Below are positions 1-11,737 of a stretch of 39,916 nt of DNA, in pieces. The stretch covers positions 1 through 39,916 of the forward strand of contig WOYS01000073.1 in assembly GCA_011620645.1 (NCBI GenBank). The letters run 5' to 3'. Under the pieces are notes generated by a model that did not search any database, was not told where the DNA came from, and was given only the letters and a program-made list of their open reading frames with translations. The stretch is from Mycobacterium sp. (GTDB lineage Bacteria; Actinomycetota; Actinomycetes; Mycobacteriales; Mycobacteriaceae). A program made the translations under genes and the position numbers. Within the stretch, counting starts at the first letter, position 1, and every line of letters starts with the position of its first letter.

Positions 1-47
1 GGGCGGGGCGCACGGCATGCCCGCTTAGCCCACCTAACCGACGCCGA

Positions 48-1100
48 CTATCCGCTGACCGCCACCAACGCCGCGGCGAACCGCTCCAGATCCTCGGCCG
101 TGCCGTCCACATGCGGGGACACCCGCAACACCGCGCGGTCCATCTCGTTGGGTGCCCGCGCCACCTCGCATGCCGTGGTGACGATCTGATGTTCGACGAT
201 CAACCGGGCGCGCACCGGCGTCGGCTCGGCCCCATCGGTGGGCCGCAGCGTGGTGATCGCGGTCGGCTCGTCGACGGGTTCGATCACCTGCCAGCCCGGC
301 ACCTCCGCAAGCACCGTCCGCGTGAGCCGGCCAACCTCGGCCAACCGGGCGCGTATTGCTTCCGGACCGGCTGCCAAGTGCTCCCCCAACGCCAGCGAGA
401 AGCCCAGCCGGGAACCGATACTGGCCCCGTGCAGTTCCATCGGCGCCCATCGCGGCGTCAGCGAGGCGAAGAGCTCGGGGCGAACCGCCAACGTCCCGAC
501 ACCACGCGGGCCGGCCAGCCACTTGCGTGAGGACGAATACAAGACGTCGGCACCCACCGCGCAGTCCAGGTGCCCGAGCGCCTGAGCGGCGTCGATCGCC
601 ACAGGCACACCGAGGCTCCGACACATCGCCACCGCCTCGGCGATCGGTTGCGCGACGCCACGGTGACTTGCAAGTGCAGTCAGGTGCACCAGTCCCGGCG
701 GTTGGGCGCGCAGCACGTCGGCGGCCTCGTCGACCAGCAACCGCCCCAGCTCATCAGCGGGCAACCAGCGCACCTGGAACCCGTTGGCCGCCGCAATGGC
801 CAGGTTCGGCCCGTACTCACTCGGCGGATAGGCCAGGGTGCGCGGACCGCGCCAGCTGCTCAGCAGCAGACCCAGCGCATGATTGGAACCGGTGGTGAAA
901 ATGACCTCGGCTTCGGGCATTCCGGCCAGCGCCCGTACCGCAGCCCGGCCGGCAGCCAATGCGGGCTCGGCGGCCTCATGCCGGGCGTGGGTGGTCGACG
1001 CCTCGATCACCGTGTTGCTCTGTCGCGAACATGCCGCACTGTCCAGGTGCAGGCCGGCCACCGGAACCCTGGCCGCCCGCCAGCTCTCGGCAAGGCTCAT
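48..1100 (-). CDS. egtE: Ergothioneine biosynthesis PLP-dependent C-S lyase EgtE
   Basis: EgtE is the last enzyme of ergothioneine synthesis. It cleaves the C-S bond of hercynylcysteine sulfoxide to leave ergothioneine. The 350-residue product has a fold-type I aminotransferase/NifS-like layout: an aspartate in the AIDAAQ motif (about residue 170) to hold the pyridine nitrogen of PLP, and the Schiff-base lysine in [12 protein letters not shown] (Lys193). An open frame continues upstream into egtD, but the ATG at 1100 fits best because it overlaps the egtD stop in an ATGA arrangement and gives the usual family length. It is the last gene of the operon. Family assignment rests on motifs plus operon position, since the sequence alone could be a related cysteine desulfurase. 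Confidence 0.93.
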   Translation of the reverse strand: MSLAESWRAARVPVAGLHLDSAACSRQSNTVIEASTTHARHEAAEPALAAGRAAVRALAGMPEAEVIFTTGSNHALGLLLSSWRGPRTLAYPPSEYGPNLAIAAANGFQVRWLPADELGRLLVDEAADVLRAQPPGLVHLTALASHRGVAQPIAEAVAMCRSLGVPVAIDAAQALGHLDCAVGADVLYSSSRKWLAGPRGVGTLAVRPELFASLTPRWAPMELHGASIGSRLGFSLALGEHLAAGPEAIRARLAEVGRLTRTVLAEVPGWQVIEPVDEPTAITTLRPTDGAEPTPVRARLIVEHQIVTTACEVARAPNEMDRAVLRVSPHVDGTAEDLERFAAALVAVSG

Positions 1101-2047
1101 TTCACCGCCAACGACAGACCGAAATCGCCCGCGTCGTCCGACCACCAGTGGGTGCGGCGCAGGCCGGCTGCGTCCAGTTCGGCCTTCACACCTTCGGGGC
1201 GGAACTTGCAGGACACCTCGGTCAGCATCTCCTCGCCTGCCGCTAACACCACGGTCAGATCCAGCTCGACGATCCGAACCTGTTGTTCCGCAGTGGATCG
1301 CAGCCACATCTCGATGCGTTCCTCATCAGGGTTCCACCGCGCGACATGGTCGAACGCGTCCAGGTCGAAGTCGGCACCGAGCTCACGGTTCACCACGGCC
1401 AGCACGTTGCGGTTGAAGGCGGCCGTGACACCTGCGCTGTCGTCGTAGGCGCGTACCAGCCGGCCCGCATCCTTGACCAGGTCGGTACCCAGCAGCAGTG
1501 AATCGCCGGGTTGCATGCTGTCGCCAAGTGCGGCAAGGAATTCCGCGCGGGGCCCGGGCGTCAGATTGCCGATCGTGGATCCGAGGAAGACCACCATCCG
1601 CCGCCCGAGCTTGGGGATGAGGCCCAGATCCTGCTCGAAATCTCCGCACACCACCTCGATCTCGATACCGGCGTATTCGGTATGCAGGGCGGCCGCGGCG
1701 TCGCGCAACACGCTGGGGTCGACGTCGAACGGGATGAAACGCTTCAGCGTTCCGCGTTCGCTCATGGCATCGAGGAGCAACCGCGTCTTCTCCGACGTGC
1801 CGCTACCCAACTCGACCAGGGTGTCGGCGCCGGACGCCGCCGCGATGTCAGATGCCCTGTCCAGCAGGATCGAGGCCTCGGTGCGGGTCGGGTAGTACTC
1901 GGGCAGCCTGGTGATCTGATCGAACAGATCACTTCCGGTGCCGTCGTAGAACCATTTGGGCGGCAATGCCTTCGGGGACTGCTGCAGACCGTGCAGGACG
2001 TCGCGGCGCAACGCTTTGGACAGGTCGGATGCAGTGCCGGTGGTCAT
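1097..2047 (-). CDS. egtD: L-histidine N-alpha-methyltransferase EgtD
   Basis: EgtD trimethylates the alpha-amino group of histidine using three S-adenosylmethionines, giving hercynine, the first committed intermediate of ergothioneine. The 316-residue product shows the family's N-terminal signature [17 protein letters not shown] (about residues 29-45), a YYPTRTE substrate-pocket stretch (about 51-57) and the SAM-binding loop [14 protein letters not shown] (about 78-91). Length matches mycobacterial EgtD (about 320 residues). Its start overlaps the egtC stop by one base (TAATG) and its stop overlaps the egtE start by four bases, which implies translational coupling. Confidence 0.96.
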   Translation of the reverse strand: MTTGTASDLSKALRRDVLHGLQQSPKALPPKWFYDGTGSDLFDQITRLPEYYPTRTEASILLDRASDIAAASGADTLVELGSGTSEKTRLLLDAMSERGTLKRFIPFDVDPSVLRDAAAALHTEYAGIEIEVVCGDFEQDLGLIPKLGRRMVVFLGSTIGNLTPGPRAEFLAALGDSMQPGDSLLLGTDLVKDAGRLVRAYDDSAGVTAAFNRNVLAVVNRELGADFDLDAFDHVARWNPDEERIEMWLRSTAEQQVRIVELDLTVVLAAGEEMLTEVSCKFRPEGVKAELDAAGLRRTHWWSDDAGDFGLSLAVK

Positions 2048-2733
2048 TACGATCCTTCCAGAGGGGTGAGCGTGAGATCGGCACCGGACACCTCGACGAG
2101 GTGCCGGTCAGGGATGTCGCGCCAGGATGGGTCATCGTCATAGGGTTCGCTGGCCAGCACGGTGCCGTCGGCACGCTGCAGTGCGAACAGGGTGTCGCCC
2201 CAGGTGGTGGCGAGCAGCCGGGACCCGTTGGCGGCCAGGATGTTCAATCGGGCTCCGGGATCATCGGCGCCGACCCGCGCGATGGTGTCGCCAAGGGCAT
2301 CCATTCCGCGGTCGAAGATGTGTGCGGCCAGCACTGCACTGTCGACGGTGGATTCGGCAGCGGACGCAGCTGGCAGCACACTGCGGTCGACGATTCCGTT
2401 GTGCGACAGCAGCCAGACGTCGTCGGTGAACGGCGCCGACGCTGACGGCTCGATGGGCATCCCGACCGTCGCCGACCGCACCGCGGCGATGACGCAGCCA
2501 CTTCGCAACGCCGGCGCGATCGAGGCGAACGAGGTGTCGCCCCACAGCGGCTTGTCGCTACGCCAGCGGCGCACCGCAGGGTCGAAGAACCCGACACCCC
2601 AGCCGTCGGCGTTGATGGTGCCGTGCTTCTGCCGGCGCGGCGAATAGGACTGCACGAGAAGACCACTCGGCGGATCCAGCACCAACGAAGATACACTCAC
2701 CGGTGCACCGAGCCACCCAAGATGACGACACAT
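2047..2733 (-). CDS. egtC: Gamma-glutamyl-hercynylcysteine sulfoxide amidohydrolase EgtC
   Basis: EgtC is a class II glutamine-amidotransferase-like (Ntn) hydrolase. It removes the glutamyl group from gamma-glutamyl-hercynylcysteine sulfoxide. The frame is open further upstream, but the start is fixed by chemistry: the ATG at 2733 places cysteine at position 2 (MCRHLGWLG), so it becomes the N-terminal nucleophile after methionine removal. This start shares one base with the egtB stop. The 228-residue length is normal. Later motifs NADGWGVGF and LLSHNGIV are typical of the glutaminase fold. Confidence 0.95.
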   Translation of the reverse strand: MCRHLGWLGAPVSVSSLVLDPPSGLLVQSYSPRRQKHGTINADGWGVGFFDPAVRRWRSDKPLWGDTSFASIAPALRSGCVIAAVRSATVGMPIEPSASAPFTDDVWLLSHNGIVDRSVLPAASAAESTVDSAVLAAHIFDRGMDALGDTIARVGADDPGARLNILAANGSRLLATTWGDTLFALQRADGTVLASEPYDDDPSWRDIPDRHLVEVSGADLTLTPLEGS

Positions 2734-4007
2734 CAGGCATCCCATGCCAGGCGGACACCGGAGAATATCTGCCGCCGTATCGGATGGTCCCAGTTGCGGA
2801 AGCTGGGCCGCAGAATGCCAGCTGCCACTGCCCATGACCCGCCGCGCAGTACGCGGTAGTCACCGTCGAAGAATGGGACCGAGTAGCGGTCGTAGATCAT
2901 CGGGCTGAATCCCGGCCACGGCCGCAACGGTGAGGTGGTCCATTCCCACACATCGCCGAGCAGCTGCTCCACACCGTAGGCCGAGGCGCCCGCCGGGTAG
3001 GCACCCACCGGCGCCGGGCGCAGCGCCTCGCCACCGAGGTTGGCCCGTTCAGCGGTGGGTTGCACATCGCCCCAGGGGAATCGGCGACGTGTGCCGACCA
3101 CCGGATCCCAGGCGCACGCCTTCTCCCACTCCACCTCGGTGGGCAGCCGGGCACCCGCCCACGCGGCGAACGCCTCCGCCTCGAAGTACCCGATATGCTG
3201 CACCGGCTCATTGCCAGGGATGGCCTCACGGTGACCGAACCGGGTCCGGCTGCCATCGGTATTCCAGAACTGCGGGGCGACCAATCCGGCAAGCTCGCGG
3301 TGTGCCCAGCCCGGCTCCGACCACCACACCGGCGTCCGGTAGCCGCCGTCGTCGACGAACTCACGCCATTGCGCGTTCGTGACCGGGACACGGCCGATCC
3401 GGAAGGCCTCGACATCCACCACATGACCGGGTCGTTCATTGTCGAGCGAGAACGGTTCCTCGGAAGCGTCGACGCCCAGGGTGAATGGGCCACCGGGGAT
3501 CAGCACCGAGGTTCCGGCCACGCCATCGCGGCCGCGCGGCAGCGTCGCTCCGGCACTCAGCAGGGCCGGGCCGGTACGCAGGTTGAGCGCCTGCAGCATG
3601 GTCTCGTCGTGCTGGTTCTCGTGGGAGACCACCAGCCCGAACCGGAACAACGCGTCCGCATCGCCGGTGCGGTAGAGGACGTCGAGGGCACGGTCACGCA
3701 CGGTCCGGCAATACGTCCGGGCGTCGGCCGGTGGCAGCAGCGGCAGATCGACGCGGCTGGCGCGGGAGTGCACGAATGCGTCGTAGAGCGAGTCGATTTC
3801 GGGGGTGAGGATGCCGGGCGCATTCGGGTCGCCGTCACGCAGCAGCCAGAACTCCTCCTGCTGGCCGATATGCGCGAGGTCCCACACCAGCGGGCTCATC
3901 AGCGGGTCGTACTGGCGGCGCAGTTCGGCATCGTCGAAGTCGACGAGGGCCAGAGTGCGCTCGCGGGCACGGGTGAGTTCGGTGACCAGCACCTCCGGTG
4001 ACGTCAC
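2733..4007 (-). CDS. egtB: Hercynine oxygenase EgtB
   Basis: EgtB is a non-heme iron sulfoxide synthase that couples gamma-glutamylcysteine and O2 to hercynine. The 424-residue protein has an N-terminal DinB-like helical domain carrying the three-histidine iron site: His46 in [12 protein letters not shown] and His129/His133 in HENQHDE. The C-terminal formylglycine-generating-enzyme-like domain (about residues 165-424) has [27 protein letters not shown] and VLRGGSW motifs. Those histidines match the ligands of characterised EgtB with a constant offset. The ATG overlaps the egtA stop by four bases. Confidence 0.96.
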   Translation of the reverse strand: MTSPEVLVTELTRARERTLALVDFDDAELRRQYDPLMSPLVWDLAHIGQQEEFWLLRDGDPNAPGILTPEIDSLYDAFVHSRASRVDLPLLPPADARTYCRTVRDRALDVLYRTGDADALFRFGLVVSHENQHDETMLQALNLRTGPALLSAGATLPRGRDGVAGTSVLIPGGPFTLGVDASEEPFSLDNERPGHVVDVEAFRIGRVPVTNAQWREFVDDGGYRTPVWWSEPGWAHRELAGLVAPQFWNTDGSRTRFGHREAIPGNEPVQHIGYFEAEAFAAWAGARLPTEVEWEKACAWDPVVGTRRRFPWGDVQPTAERANLGGEALRPAPVGAYPAGASAYGVEQLLGDVWEWTTSPLRPWPGFSPMIYDRYSVPFFDGDYRVLRGGSWAVAAGILRPSFRNWDHPIRRQIFSGVRLAWDA

Positions 4008-5254
4008 GACTCACCCCGTGCGAGCCGGGTGATCGCCGTCGGTACCCCGTGCTCCACGACCAGGTCCGAGAAATCGTCACCCGGGCAGCGGCCGGCCTCC
4101 ACATCGGCCAGCAGCCGGTCCATTGCCGCGAACAGCTCGGGCGGAGCGTGCTCGGCGGCAGCGGCGACACAGCGGGCCGCGGCGGCCCGCAGCCGTGGTT
4201 CCGCGAGCCCGGCACGCGCCGCGAGATCCCACTCGGTGGACACCGATTCCGTGGCAGCGACGGCGATTTCGGCCGCCACCGGATTGTCCAACAGGGTGAC
4301 CAGGGTGAACACCACGGCCGGCCAGACGGCGTTCGGCACGCTGTCCAGATAGCGGATCTCCAGCCAGCGGCGCGGCCGCACCGGCGGGAAGAGGGTGGTC
4401 AGGTGATACTCGAGATCCTCGTCGGTGGGCATCCGTCCGCCGAGCGCCACCCGGCCCTCGGCCCAGTCCGCGTAGGACACCCACTGGGTCACCGGCACGG
4501 CATCGGGGTTGTTCACCAGCATCACCGGCGCGCGCAGCGCATAGTTCGCCCAATCGGCGGCCGGGTCATCGCCGTCGTCGCCGAGTACCGGGCCGCAGCG
4601 CGCAGAGTCCAGCTGGCCCCACACCCGTTGCCGGGAGCTACGCCACCCGGTGAACTGCCCGCCCAGCAATGGCGAATTGGCCGAGATCGCGACCATCGTC
4701 GGCCCCAGCGCGTGCGCCAGCCGGACCCGGTCCGCCCAGCCCGCACGGGGGCCGGCTTCGATATTGATCTGGACCGAGGCGGTCGAGGTCATCATGGCCG
4801 CCCCCGCCGCGGCGGTGCCGGTCGCGGCGAAGAAACTCTCCATGGCCCGATAACGCGCACCGGGATTGATGCGCCGCGCCCGACGCAGTGGGTCCGCGCC
4901 GAGCAATACCAGGCCGAGGCCGTGTGCGGCGAAATGCTGTTGCAGCACCGACCGGTCGGCGGCCATCGCGGTGATGGCGTCTGCGGGGCCACACGCGGGC
5001 GGGCCGGACAGTTCGACGGCGCCGCCCGGTTCGACGGTGACGGCACTACCACCGGGCAGGGTGGGCACTGCCGCGATGACGTCACGGAGTTCATCCCAGC
5101 CGGGGCGTCGAAGGGGGTCATTCATGTCGAAGCAGTGCGCCTCGATCTCCAGGCCGACCGTGCCGACCGGTCCGTCGTGCAGACAGTCCGCCGCGACTTT
5201 CGCGGCCGCCTGTCCCGACGCACAATCGACTTCCCACGCGGTGGTGGTCGTCAT
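4004..5254 (-). CDS. egtA: Glutamate-cysteine ligase EgtA
   Basis: EgtA makes the gamma-glutamylcysteine used by EgtB from glutamate, cysteine and ATP. The product is about 416 residues with the GCS2-type features [10 protein letters not shown] near the N terminus, a [12 protein letters not shown] block, and SVQINIEAG in the middle. A GTG lies nine bases upstream of the chosen ATG, but it nearly abuts the GGGGAGGAG ribosome-binding site, whereas the ATG at 5254 has normal spacing. This is the first gene of the egt operon. A TAGCGT hexamer (minus strand, 5280-5285) is a weak -10 candidate. Confidence 0.94.
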   Translation of the reverse strand: MTTTTAWEVDCASGQAAAKVAADCLHDGPVGTVGLEIEAHCFDMNDPLRRPGWDELRDVIAAVPTLPGGSAVTVEPGGAVELSGPPACGPADAITAMAADRSVLQQHFAAHGLGLVLLGADPLRRARRINPGARYRAMESFFAATGTAAAGAAMMTSTASVQINIEAGPRAGWADRVRLAHALGPTMVAISANSPLLGGQFTGWRSSRQRVWGQLDSARCGPVLGDDGDDPAADWANYALRAPVMLVNNPDAVPVTQWVSYADWAEGRVALGGRMPTDEDLEYHLTTLFPPVRPRRWLEIRYLDSVPNAVWPAVVFTLVTLLDNPVAAEIAVAATESVSTEWDLAARAGLAEPRLRAAAARCVAAAAEHAPPELFAAMDRLLADVEAGRCPGDDFSDLVVEHGVPTAITRLARGES

Positions 5255-5337
5255 GCGAACCACTCCTCCCCGGATCTGGACGCTACGGGCTTTTACTTAC
5301 CCAATCTTCCAGACAGGTACGACCTATTCCCGAGGCC

Positions 5338-6003
5338 CTATTGCCCGAGGGTGTTCTGCATGGCCCCGGCCAGAACATTGACCGCGGGACCACCGTTGCC
5401 GGGCTGGCAGACTTTCGCTTGCAGCAGAACGTTCTCCCGAAGTCTGGTCTGGATGAAGCAGCGCCGATCGGTGCCGCCCTCCTGTTTGACCCAGACCGCG
5501 TCGGTCGGTGTCGCGGCGCCGCCGGAAAAGGTCCACACCTGGTTGACGAGATTCTCCAGGTGCATGGTGGTGGTCTGACCCGCGCATCCGGTGGTGCGGT
5601 CGGTCACCCGGTGATAGGCCCGGGTGGCGGCATCGTTGGTGGCGAACACACCGACGGCCTGTTTGACGAGACGGGTGGGATCGGTCGCCGACGTCTGCGC
5701 GAGCGCCCCGTTGAAGGAGGCCAGGTCCGGATCGGCGTACACCTCCGGCAGGCCGATATCGGCCCAGTTGTTGCAGGCCGGGTTGTCCACGTAGAACGCC
5801 TGGCCCGGGTTGGCGAACTCGACTTCCCAGGCCAGCGGGGCTCCGATGATATTGCTGACCGAACCCTTCGGCAGGACGGCGTAACTGACCACGCCGGGAT
5901 CAGACGGTCGGGCAGAAGCCGGGGCGGCCTGGTGTGACCCGGCCAAGGCCAGAGCGGCCCCCACCCCGGCGGCCAGTGCTGTGAGCCGCATGGCATCGAT
6001 CAT
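5338..6003 (-). CDS. Secreted PknH-sensor-like protein (Rv3705c-like)
   Basis: The 221-residue protein starts with a signal peptide: a hydrophobic stretch at about residues 5-21 followed by small residues. The mature part resembles the extracellular sensor domain of the mycobacterial kinase PknH: a PLAWEVEFANP segment, an alpha/beta domain, and four cysteines (PACNN, TGCAG, RRCFI, KVCQP) that probably form two disulfides. No kinase or membrane-spanning segment follows, so it would be free in the periplasm. Ligand and role are unknown. It lies 83 bases upstream of egtA on the same strand, as its equivalent does in M. tuberculosis. An in-frame ATG (MRLTALA, residue 5) is an alternative start. 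Confidence 0.8.
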   Translation of the reverse strand: MIDAMRLTALAAGVGAALALAGSHQAAPASARPSDPGVVSYAVLPKGSVSNIIGAPLAWEVEFANPGQAFYVDNPACNNWADIGLPEVYADPDLASFNGALAQTSATDPTRLVKQAVGVFATNDAATRAYHRVTDRTTGCAGQTTTMHLENLVNQVWTFSGGAATPTDAVWVKQEGGTDRRCFIQTRLRENVLLQAKVCQPGNGGPAVNVLAGAMQNTLGQ

Positions 6004-6015
6004 GCCAGGGCCGCC

Positions 6016-6546
6016 CTAGAACAAGGTCCGAGTGCAGTACGTCCGGGCCGGTGCGGGATAGGGCCATGCGTAGGACCCGGCTACCGCCGGACAGGCGAAC
6101 GTGTCCCGGACATCGTGGCGCTCGGTGACCTGCACCAGCACGCCTTCGTCACGCTCATCACAGGAGGCCTTCTCGACGAGGCCGATCGGCATCTCCATCA
6201 GGTAGCACTGGTTGGCGACCAGATTCGGCACCAGGCACAGCCGGGCGGTCGACGGTTCGGCGTAGTCGGTGGGCAAGTGCTGGTACTCATTGGTGGGGCA
6301 TTCGCCGGCGGCGTTGGTGGTGGCTCCGACGGTGTAGCTCGGATCCTGGGTGCACGACGTCTCACGGGCGCGCACCGGGTCGGGAGTCGGGGCCACATCC
6401 GCATCGATCTGCACGCAGTCGCCGACCGCGAACACCGTGGACGCCGCGACATCGGGTTCGGCGCCGCGGACGCCGCAGGCGGTGAGCGTTGCCGATACCA
6501 CGAGAACTCCGATAAGCGCGGCAAGGCGCGGAGTTCGGCGTGTCAT
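6016..6546 (-). CDS. Putative cysteine-rich lipoprotein
   Basis: The roughly 176-residue product has a short basic N terminus, a hydrophobic segment (LAALIGVLVVSATLTAC) and a lipobox-type LTAC, so it should be lipid-modified and anchored outside the membrane. The mature region has eight further cysteines (CVQI, SCTQ, ECPT, LCLV, CYLM, SCDE, ACPA, YCTR), enough for four disulfides. I do not recognise the family with certainty. The spacing recalls mycobacterial LppU-type lipoproteins. The gene is 12 bases upstream of the PknH-sensor-like gene on the same strand, so the two are probably co-transcribed. A GTG at 6564 is an alternative start but would lengthen the signal region. Confidence 0.75.
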   Translation of the reverse strand: MTRRTPRLAALIGVLVVSATLTACGVRGAEPDVAASTVFAVGDCVQIDADVAPTPDPVRARETSCTQDPSYTVGATTNAAGECPTNEYQHLPTDYAEPSTARLCLVPNLVANQCYLMEMPIGLVEKASCDERDEGVLVQVTERHDVRDTFACPAVAGSYAWPYPAPARTYCTRTLF

Positions 6547-6740
6547 GGTTAGCGACACTCTCACGAATGAGCCGCAAGTGCCAAGAGTTATGGATGTTTC
6601 CTCAGCCGCTCGTGACCGTCCTCTTATTTTTTCAGGGGGAGCGCAGGGGGCGTGGTGGTGGTCGTCGAGTTGTCGGCTTCTTCGCTCATGGCTCCATCAT
6701 GATCATGCCGACGGCCGGCAATGCACCGGCTGGATAGAGG

Positions 6741-8960
6741 TTATGAATCAGCTGTGAGAGCGGGGGCCACCTCGACGAGTAGGCACAGGCCGTGGTGGGC
6801 AGGCATCTCGACGGGGAAGCTGTGCAGGTCGTCGACGTGGGCAATCTCCTTGCCGCTGAACATGTCCGACACCACTGCCTGTGGCGGCAGGTGTTCGGAG
6901 CGCACTGTGCCTGCGATGTGCTCATTGGCGAAGTTGAGCACCGTCAAATGCAGCTGGTGCGGGTCTTCGAGTTGGTGCACCATCACGAGCATCCCGCGAT
7001 GGGACACCTCGGGGATGTCGATCTGCCGGCTGGTGGCGATGCCGAAATGCGTCCTGACCCGCAGGATGGCCTGCAGCTGACGCAGAAAGCTGGTTTCGTC
7101 GGCGAGCTGGTCCGGTATCGGCCCGTACAGGCTAGTTCCGCGGGGCATTCCGGCGCTGGAATGCTTGGCCTCGGGGTTGACGCCCATCAGATCGTGGGCG
7201 GCGCGGTGGATCCAGCGGGTGTCCCCGCCCCGCAGCAGTCCGCTGACCTGCTCGGTCGGAAGCGTAAGCATGCCGCACAGATCCCACCCCGACAGGGCGA
7301 ATACCCCCGGCTGCAGCGCATTGAACATGGCCAGCAACAGATGTGCCCGCCGGATGCGGTCGATATCGCCGATATCCGCGAGATCGGTGACGCCCAATGT
7401 CGCGGCGATCACCGTCGCGGTCGTGCAGGCGATGCCGTTGGTGGTGAACACCAGGTTGTAGGGCGCCTGCGGGCCGGTGAGTGCCTCGGTGAGTTCGGCA
7501 CGGATGGTGTTCCCGAGCTGCTCTCCGGTGATCTCGTGCCCTTTGTAGGTATAGACGTCGTCGCGGTGCCCGGCCGACCAGTGCACGAGTTCATAGGTGA
7601 GCTCATCGTGGTTCTGCAGCGCGTGGACCAGTGAGGCCGGATCGACGTCCGATTCCAGGGTGGTGCGCAGGGTCAGCCGCAGGAACTCGCTATCGGCGGT
7701 GGCCAGCGCATGCTGATAGGCCGGCCGGTTGATGAAGTCGTAGGACAGGTCCGAGCCGGCGATGCTGTTCTCGCGAATATCTTCGATGGTCAGGTTGAGT
7801 TCCTGGAAGGTGAACCCACCGAGCTTGCGCACCATGCTGCCGATGAACTGGTTGGCCGCCTGCGACAGCGGGTGTCCCTCGGACCAGCCGACATCATCCT
7901 CCGCGGACTTCTCCGCGCCGAGGAAACCGTTGGCGTCCAGCCGTAACCCGCCGGAGCCCAAGTCGCTCAGCGAATGCAGCGCATCACCGATCACCAGGCG
8001 CATGCCGGCGAAGCTGGGGTCGAGCCAGTTGATCGACGGTTGTCCATCCTTGAAGTAGTGCAGGTAGACCCAGCGCCGCTCGACACCGTCGACGCCGATG
8101 ATGGGGCGGGTGACGCTCCAGTTGGTTTCCTTGATGCCCTCGGCGTAGAAGATGACGCGCTGCAGGCGGCCGATGATGTAACCGGCCTTGTCCAGCCAGT
8201 CCTCGGTGGTGGAGTTGACATTCACCGAGTCGGCGCCGTCGGGCACGTTGGGGAGGATTTCCCAGTCCCGAGGGTCGATCTCGACCATGTGGTAGATGCC
8301 GGGATAGTCCGCGTACTTCATCTCGGCGAGCCGGAAATCGGCCCCCTTGCCGGTATGGCCGGGCACGATATCGTCGATGATCGTTCCGCCGTACCAGTTG
8401 GCGGTGCCGCACATCTTCCGGAAGTCGTCCTCGGTCCCGAACGCCGGATCAATCTGGGTGCTGATCCGATCGAAGTGGCCGTCCACGCTCGGGGTCAGCT
8501 GCCAGCCCGAAATACCGCCCGCACGTTTCACCGGTCCGGTGTGAACGGCCTGAATTCCGATCTCCGCGAAGGCTTTCCACATCTCCTCGTCAGCCATCGC
8601 CTTCAAGAACGACTCGTCGGGCCGGGTGATCAGAGACAGCGGATAGGCGGTGAACCACACCGAGGCGGTGTCGACGACAGAGCGCGGGTTGGGCCGGGCG
8701 AACGGGTTCTGCCACATCGAGCCCTGCCCGGAGAACTGCTGGCTGATCTCGTTCGCATCGGCGAGCATCGACTGGGACAGCAGCCAGGACACGTAGCCGG
8801 GGTTCGCGCCGGTCGGCGTACCGTCCTGGGCCGGCGAGCGCCGGACGAACGGAGTGCGGACCCGTGGCCGTGAACGCAGTGTTCTGGGCCGGGCCGGGTG
8901 CAGATGCTCGTCGAAGGTGATATCGGCCGGTTCCGATGGCACAGCTGGCTGTGATGACAT
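6741..8960 (-). CDS. GH13 alpha-amylase-family enzyme, trehalose-synthase-like
   Basis: The 739-residue protein belongs to the alpha-amylase superfamily and is closest by eye to trehalose synthase (maltose alpha-glucosyltransferase). Catalytic blocks are present: the nucleophile in GLRLDANGF (Asp342), the acid/base in FQELNL (Glu387) and the third acid in [14 protein letters not shown] (Asp452), whose NHDELT is typical of TreS. Region I reads IVPGHTGKG (about residues 198-206), where the usual asparagine before histidine is glycine. About 100 residues, including a basic proline/arginine-rich stretch, precede the barrel. No signal peptide is visible, so it is presumably cytosolic. A GAGAGGAG site precedes the ATG. 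The substrate cannot be told from sequence. Confidence 0.85.
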   Translation of the reverse strand: MSSQPAVPSEPADITFDEHLHPARPRTLRSRPRVRTPFVRRSPAQDGTPTGANPGYVSWLLSQSMLADANEISQQFSGQGSMWQNPFARPNPRSVVDTASVWFTAYPLSLITRPDESFLKAMADEEMWKAFAEIGIQAVHTGPVKRAGGISGWQLTPSVDGHFDRISTQIDPAFGTEDDFRKMCGTANWYGGTIIDDIVPGHTGKGADFRLAEMKYADYPGIYHMVEIDPRDWEILPNVPDGADSVNVNSTTEDWLDKAGYIIGRLQRVIFYAEGIKETNWSVTRPIIGVDGVERRWVYLHYFKDGQPSINWLDPSFAGMRLVIGDALHSLSDLGSGGLRLDANGFLGAEKSAEDDVGWSEGHPLSQAANQFIGSMVRKLGGFTFQELNLTIEDIRENSIAGSDLSYDFINRPAYQHALATADSEFLRLTLRTTLESDVDPASLVHALQNHDELTYELVHWSAGHRDDVYTYKGHEITGEQLGNTIRAELTEALTGPQAPYNLVFTTNGIACTTATVIAATLGVTDLADIGDIDRIRRAHLLLAMFNALQPGVFALSGWDLCGMLTLPTEQVSGLLRGGDTRWIHRAAHDLMGVNPEAKHSSAGMPRGTSLYGPIPDQLADETSFLRQLQAILRVRTHFGIATSRQIDIPEVSHRGMLVMVHQLEDPHQLHLTVLNFANEHIAGTVRSEHLPPQAVVSDMFSGKEIAHVDDLHSFPVEMPAHHGLCLLVEVAPALTADS

Positions 8961-9038
8961 CTGTCTCCTCTCTCGCCCTGCGTAAAAGTCGAATCCAACC
9001 CAGTATTGCCATTCACCGGCGGCTGAAACGTACTGCCG

Positions 9039-10133
9039 CTAACCCGTTGCCGCCCAAGGTTTCAGTGGATTCACCGCGTATTGGATCACCCGGTATGGTG
9101 TACCGCCCCGCGGTGTGGTGTTCCATTGGCTGACGAAAATCCGCAGCTCATCCAGCGTCGAGGCCGGGGAGATGTAACCACCGTAGGGCTGGGCGAGTCG
9201 ATTGTCGTGCGGAGCGGGCAGATCTTCGGGCCGGTCCGGCCAAGGCGAGGCGAAGACCACAGTCGTCACCGGCGCGACCCCGAGCTCGGTCGGGTCATCG
9301 GCGACCCGAACCTCCATGTTCCCGGTGCCGGCGTTGAAGTACGACAGCACCGTCTTCCCGTCGATCTGCCGCACGCTCATCTCACCGACCCGGTCCGGCC
9401 ACAGCGGTGTCGCGGCCTGCCCCCAACCGGCCACCTCCGACCAGCCCTGCCATGCGGATCGGTCGGGGAAATGCTGTGGTGCAACGCGATACAGCGTCAC
9501 CGCTGCGCTGCGGTCGAAGTTGTCGGTCGCGATGTACACCCAGCCACGTTCGGAATCCGGCGTCGGGACCGGGTCGTAGTACCCGGTGATCTGGGACTGC
9601 CCACCCCCGGCATGGTCGGCGGCACGTACCGATCCAGGCACCGTCGGCCAGTTGTCTTTGGCGGCATCGGCTTTCACCAGCCGCGAGGAGACCGGCCTGA
9701 GGCGTTCGGTGGTGGTGACGAGCATGTAGTTCTCACGGTTGATCGACACGATGCCGGCGGGAAGCTGGGAGGCGCCGGGTGGGGTCGGGTCGGCCAGCAA
9801 CGGGGCCTGGGTGCCGGTGATTCCGATGATGCGGATACCGTCGGGGGTGGTGATCGAGTCCGGCTCCACGTGCAGCGCCACCGGCGAGTACCACCCCCCG
9901 AAACCGACGCCCTGCCCCGCGAAACTGTCGCCGCAGACCTGCAGCATCTTGCTCGGGAATTCCATGAACTCGCACAGGTCGGTGGCGCCAATACCGTAAT
10001 CGCCTGTCGCGGTCCCGGTTCCGGCTACCGGTCCGAGCATGATGACCTGTCCTGGATGCAGCCGTAGGTCCGCATGCGCCGGCGACGAAAACACCAGCGC
10101 CGCGACCGACACCAGAGCGCACACCAAGCGCAT
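9039..10133 (-). CDS. Secreted DUF4185-type protein (Rv3707c-like)
   Basis: The 364-residue product begins with a clear signal peptide (MRLVCALVSVAALVFSSPAHA, cleavage expected after AHA). The rest looks like a beta-propeller of the DUF4185 type, with repeats around GVGFGGWYSPVAL, GWVYIATDNFD, MSVRQIDGKTVLSYFN and GGYISPASTLDELRIFVSQW. The WY/G-rich strands and final AQPYGGYISPAS block are characteristic. DUF4185 proteins have been linked to glycan cleavage in mycobacteria, so a cell-wall glycan role is possible but not shown here. It begins five bases after the asd stop and is probably the last gene of the ask-asd transcript. Confidence 0.78.
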   Translation of the reverse strand: MRLVCALVSVAALVFSSPAHADLRLHPGQVIMLGPVAGTGTATGDYGIGATDLCEFMEFPSKMLQVCGDSFAGQGVGFGGWYSPVALHVEPDSITTPDGIRIIGITGTQAPLLADPTPPGASQLPAGIVSINRENYMLVTTTERLRPVSSRLVKADAAKDNWPTVPGSVRAADHAGGGQSQITGYYDPVPTPDSERGWVYIATDNFDRSAAVTLYRVAPQHFPDRSAWQGWSEVAGWGQAATPLWPDRVGEMSVRQIDGKTVLSYFNAGTGNMEVRVADDPTELGVAPVTTVVFASPWPDRPEDLPAPHDNRLAQPYGGYISPASTLDELRIFVSQWNTTPRGGTPYRVIQYAVNPLKPWAATG

Positions 10134-10138
10134 CCCGA

Positions 10139-11185
<1,047 letters not shown>

Positions 11186-11218
11186 TTATTTCCCCCGTCG
11201 CTTCGCTCGCCCCACGGC

Positions 11219-11737
11219 CTAAATCCCTGAACCCGCGTACACGATGGCTTCCTCATCGCCGCCGAGACCGAACGCCTCGTGCAGCACCGCGACGGCCTTG
11301 TCGAGCTCGGTGTCCTTGATCAGCACCGAGATCCGGATCTCCGAGGTCGAGATCAGATCGATGTTGATACCCGCTTCGGCCAGCGTCTCGCAGAAGGTGG
11401 CGGTGACACCCGGGTGGGTGCGCATGCCGGCACCCACCAGCGACACCTTGCCGATGTGATCGTCGTAGAGCACCGCCGTGAACCCGATATCGCCCTGCAG
11501 CGAGGCCAGCTTCTGGACGGCAGACGGTCCGTTCTCCCGGGAGCAGGTGAAGGTGATGTCGGTCTTGCCGTCCTCGATCTTACTGATGTTCTGCAGCACC
11601 ATGTCGATGTTCACATCGGCGTCGGCGACCGCACGGAATACCTTGGCGGCGTATCCGGGTACGTCGGGCACTCCGACGACGGTGACCTTCGCCTCGCTGC
11701 GGTCGTGCGCAACTCCGGTCAGGATGGCGTCTTCCAT
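11219..11737 (-). CDS. Probable aspartokinase beta subunit (internal translation start)
   Basis: An ATG at codon 250 of ask ([12 protein letters not shown]) is preceded by GAGGACATCCCC, a recognisable ribosome-binding site with about eight bases of spacing. Translation from it would give a 172-residue protein containing only the two ACT regulatory domains. In Corynebacterium glutamicum the lysC beta subunit begins at the same codon number and at an equivalent sequence, so aspartokinase is likely an alpha2beta2 enzyme here too. This is inferred from position and ribosome-binding site. Confidence 0.6.
   Translation of the reverse strand: MEDAILTGVAHDRSEAKVTVVGVPDVPGYAAKVFRAVADADVNIDMVLQNISKIEDGKTDITFTCSRENGPSAVQKLASLQGDIGFTAVLYDDHIGKVSLVGAGMRTHPGVTATFCETLAEAGINIDLISTSEIRISVLIKDTELDKAVAVLHEAFGLGGDEEAIVYAGSGI

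Noticed and set aside
1-47. Possible gene upstream edge
   Set aside because: Only the 3' flank of egtE; too short to support a feature.
3998-5578. 526-codon plus-strand open frame opposite egtA
   Set aside because: It is antisense to well-conserved egtA and the PknH-like gene, has arginine/glycine/histidine-rich low-complexity content typical of G+C-rich shadow frames, and shows no family motif.
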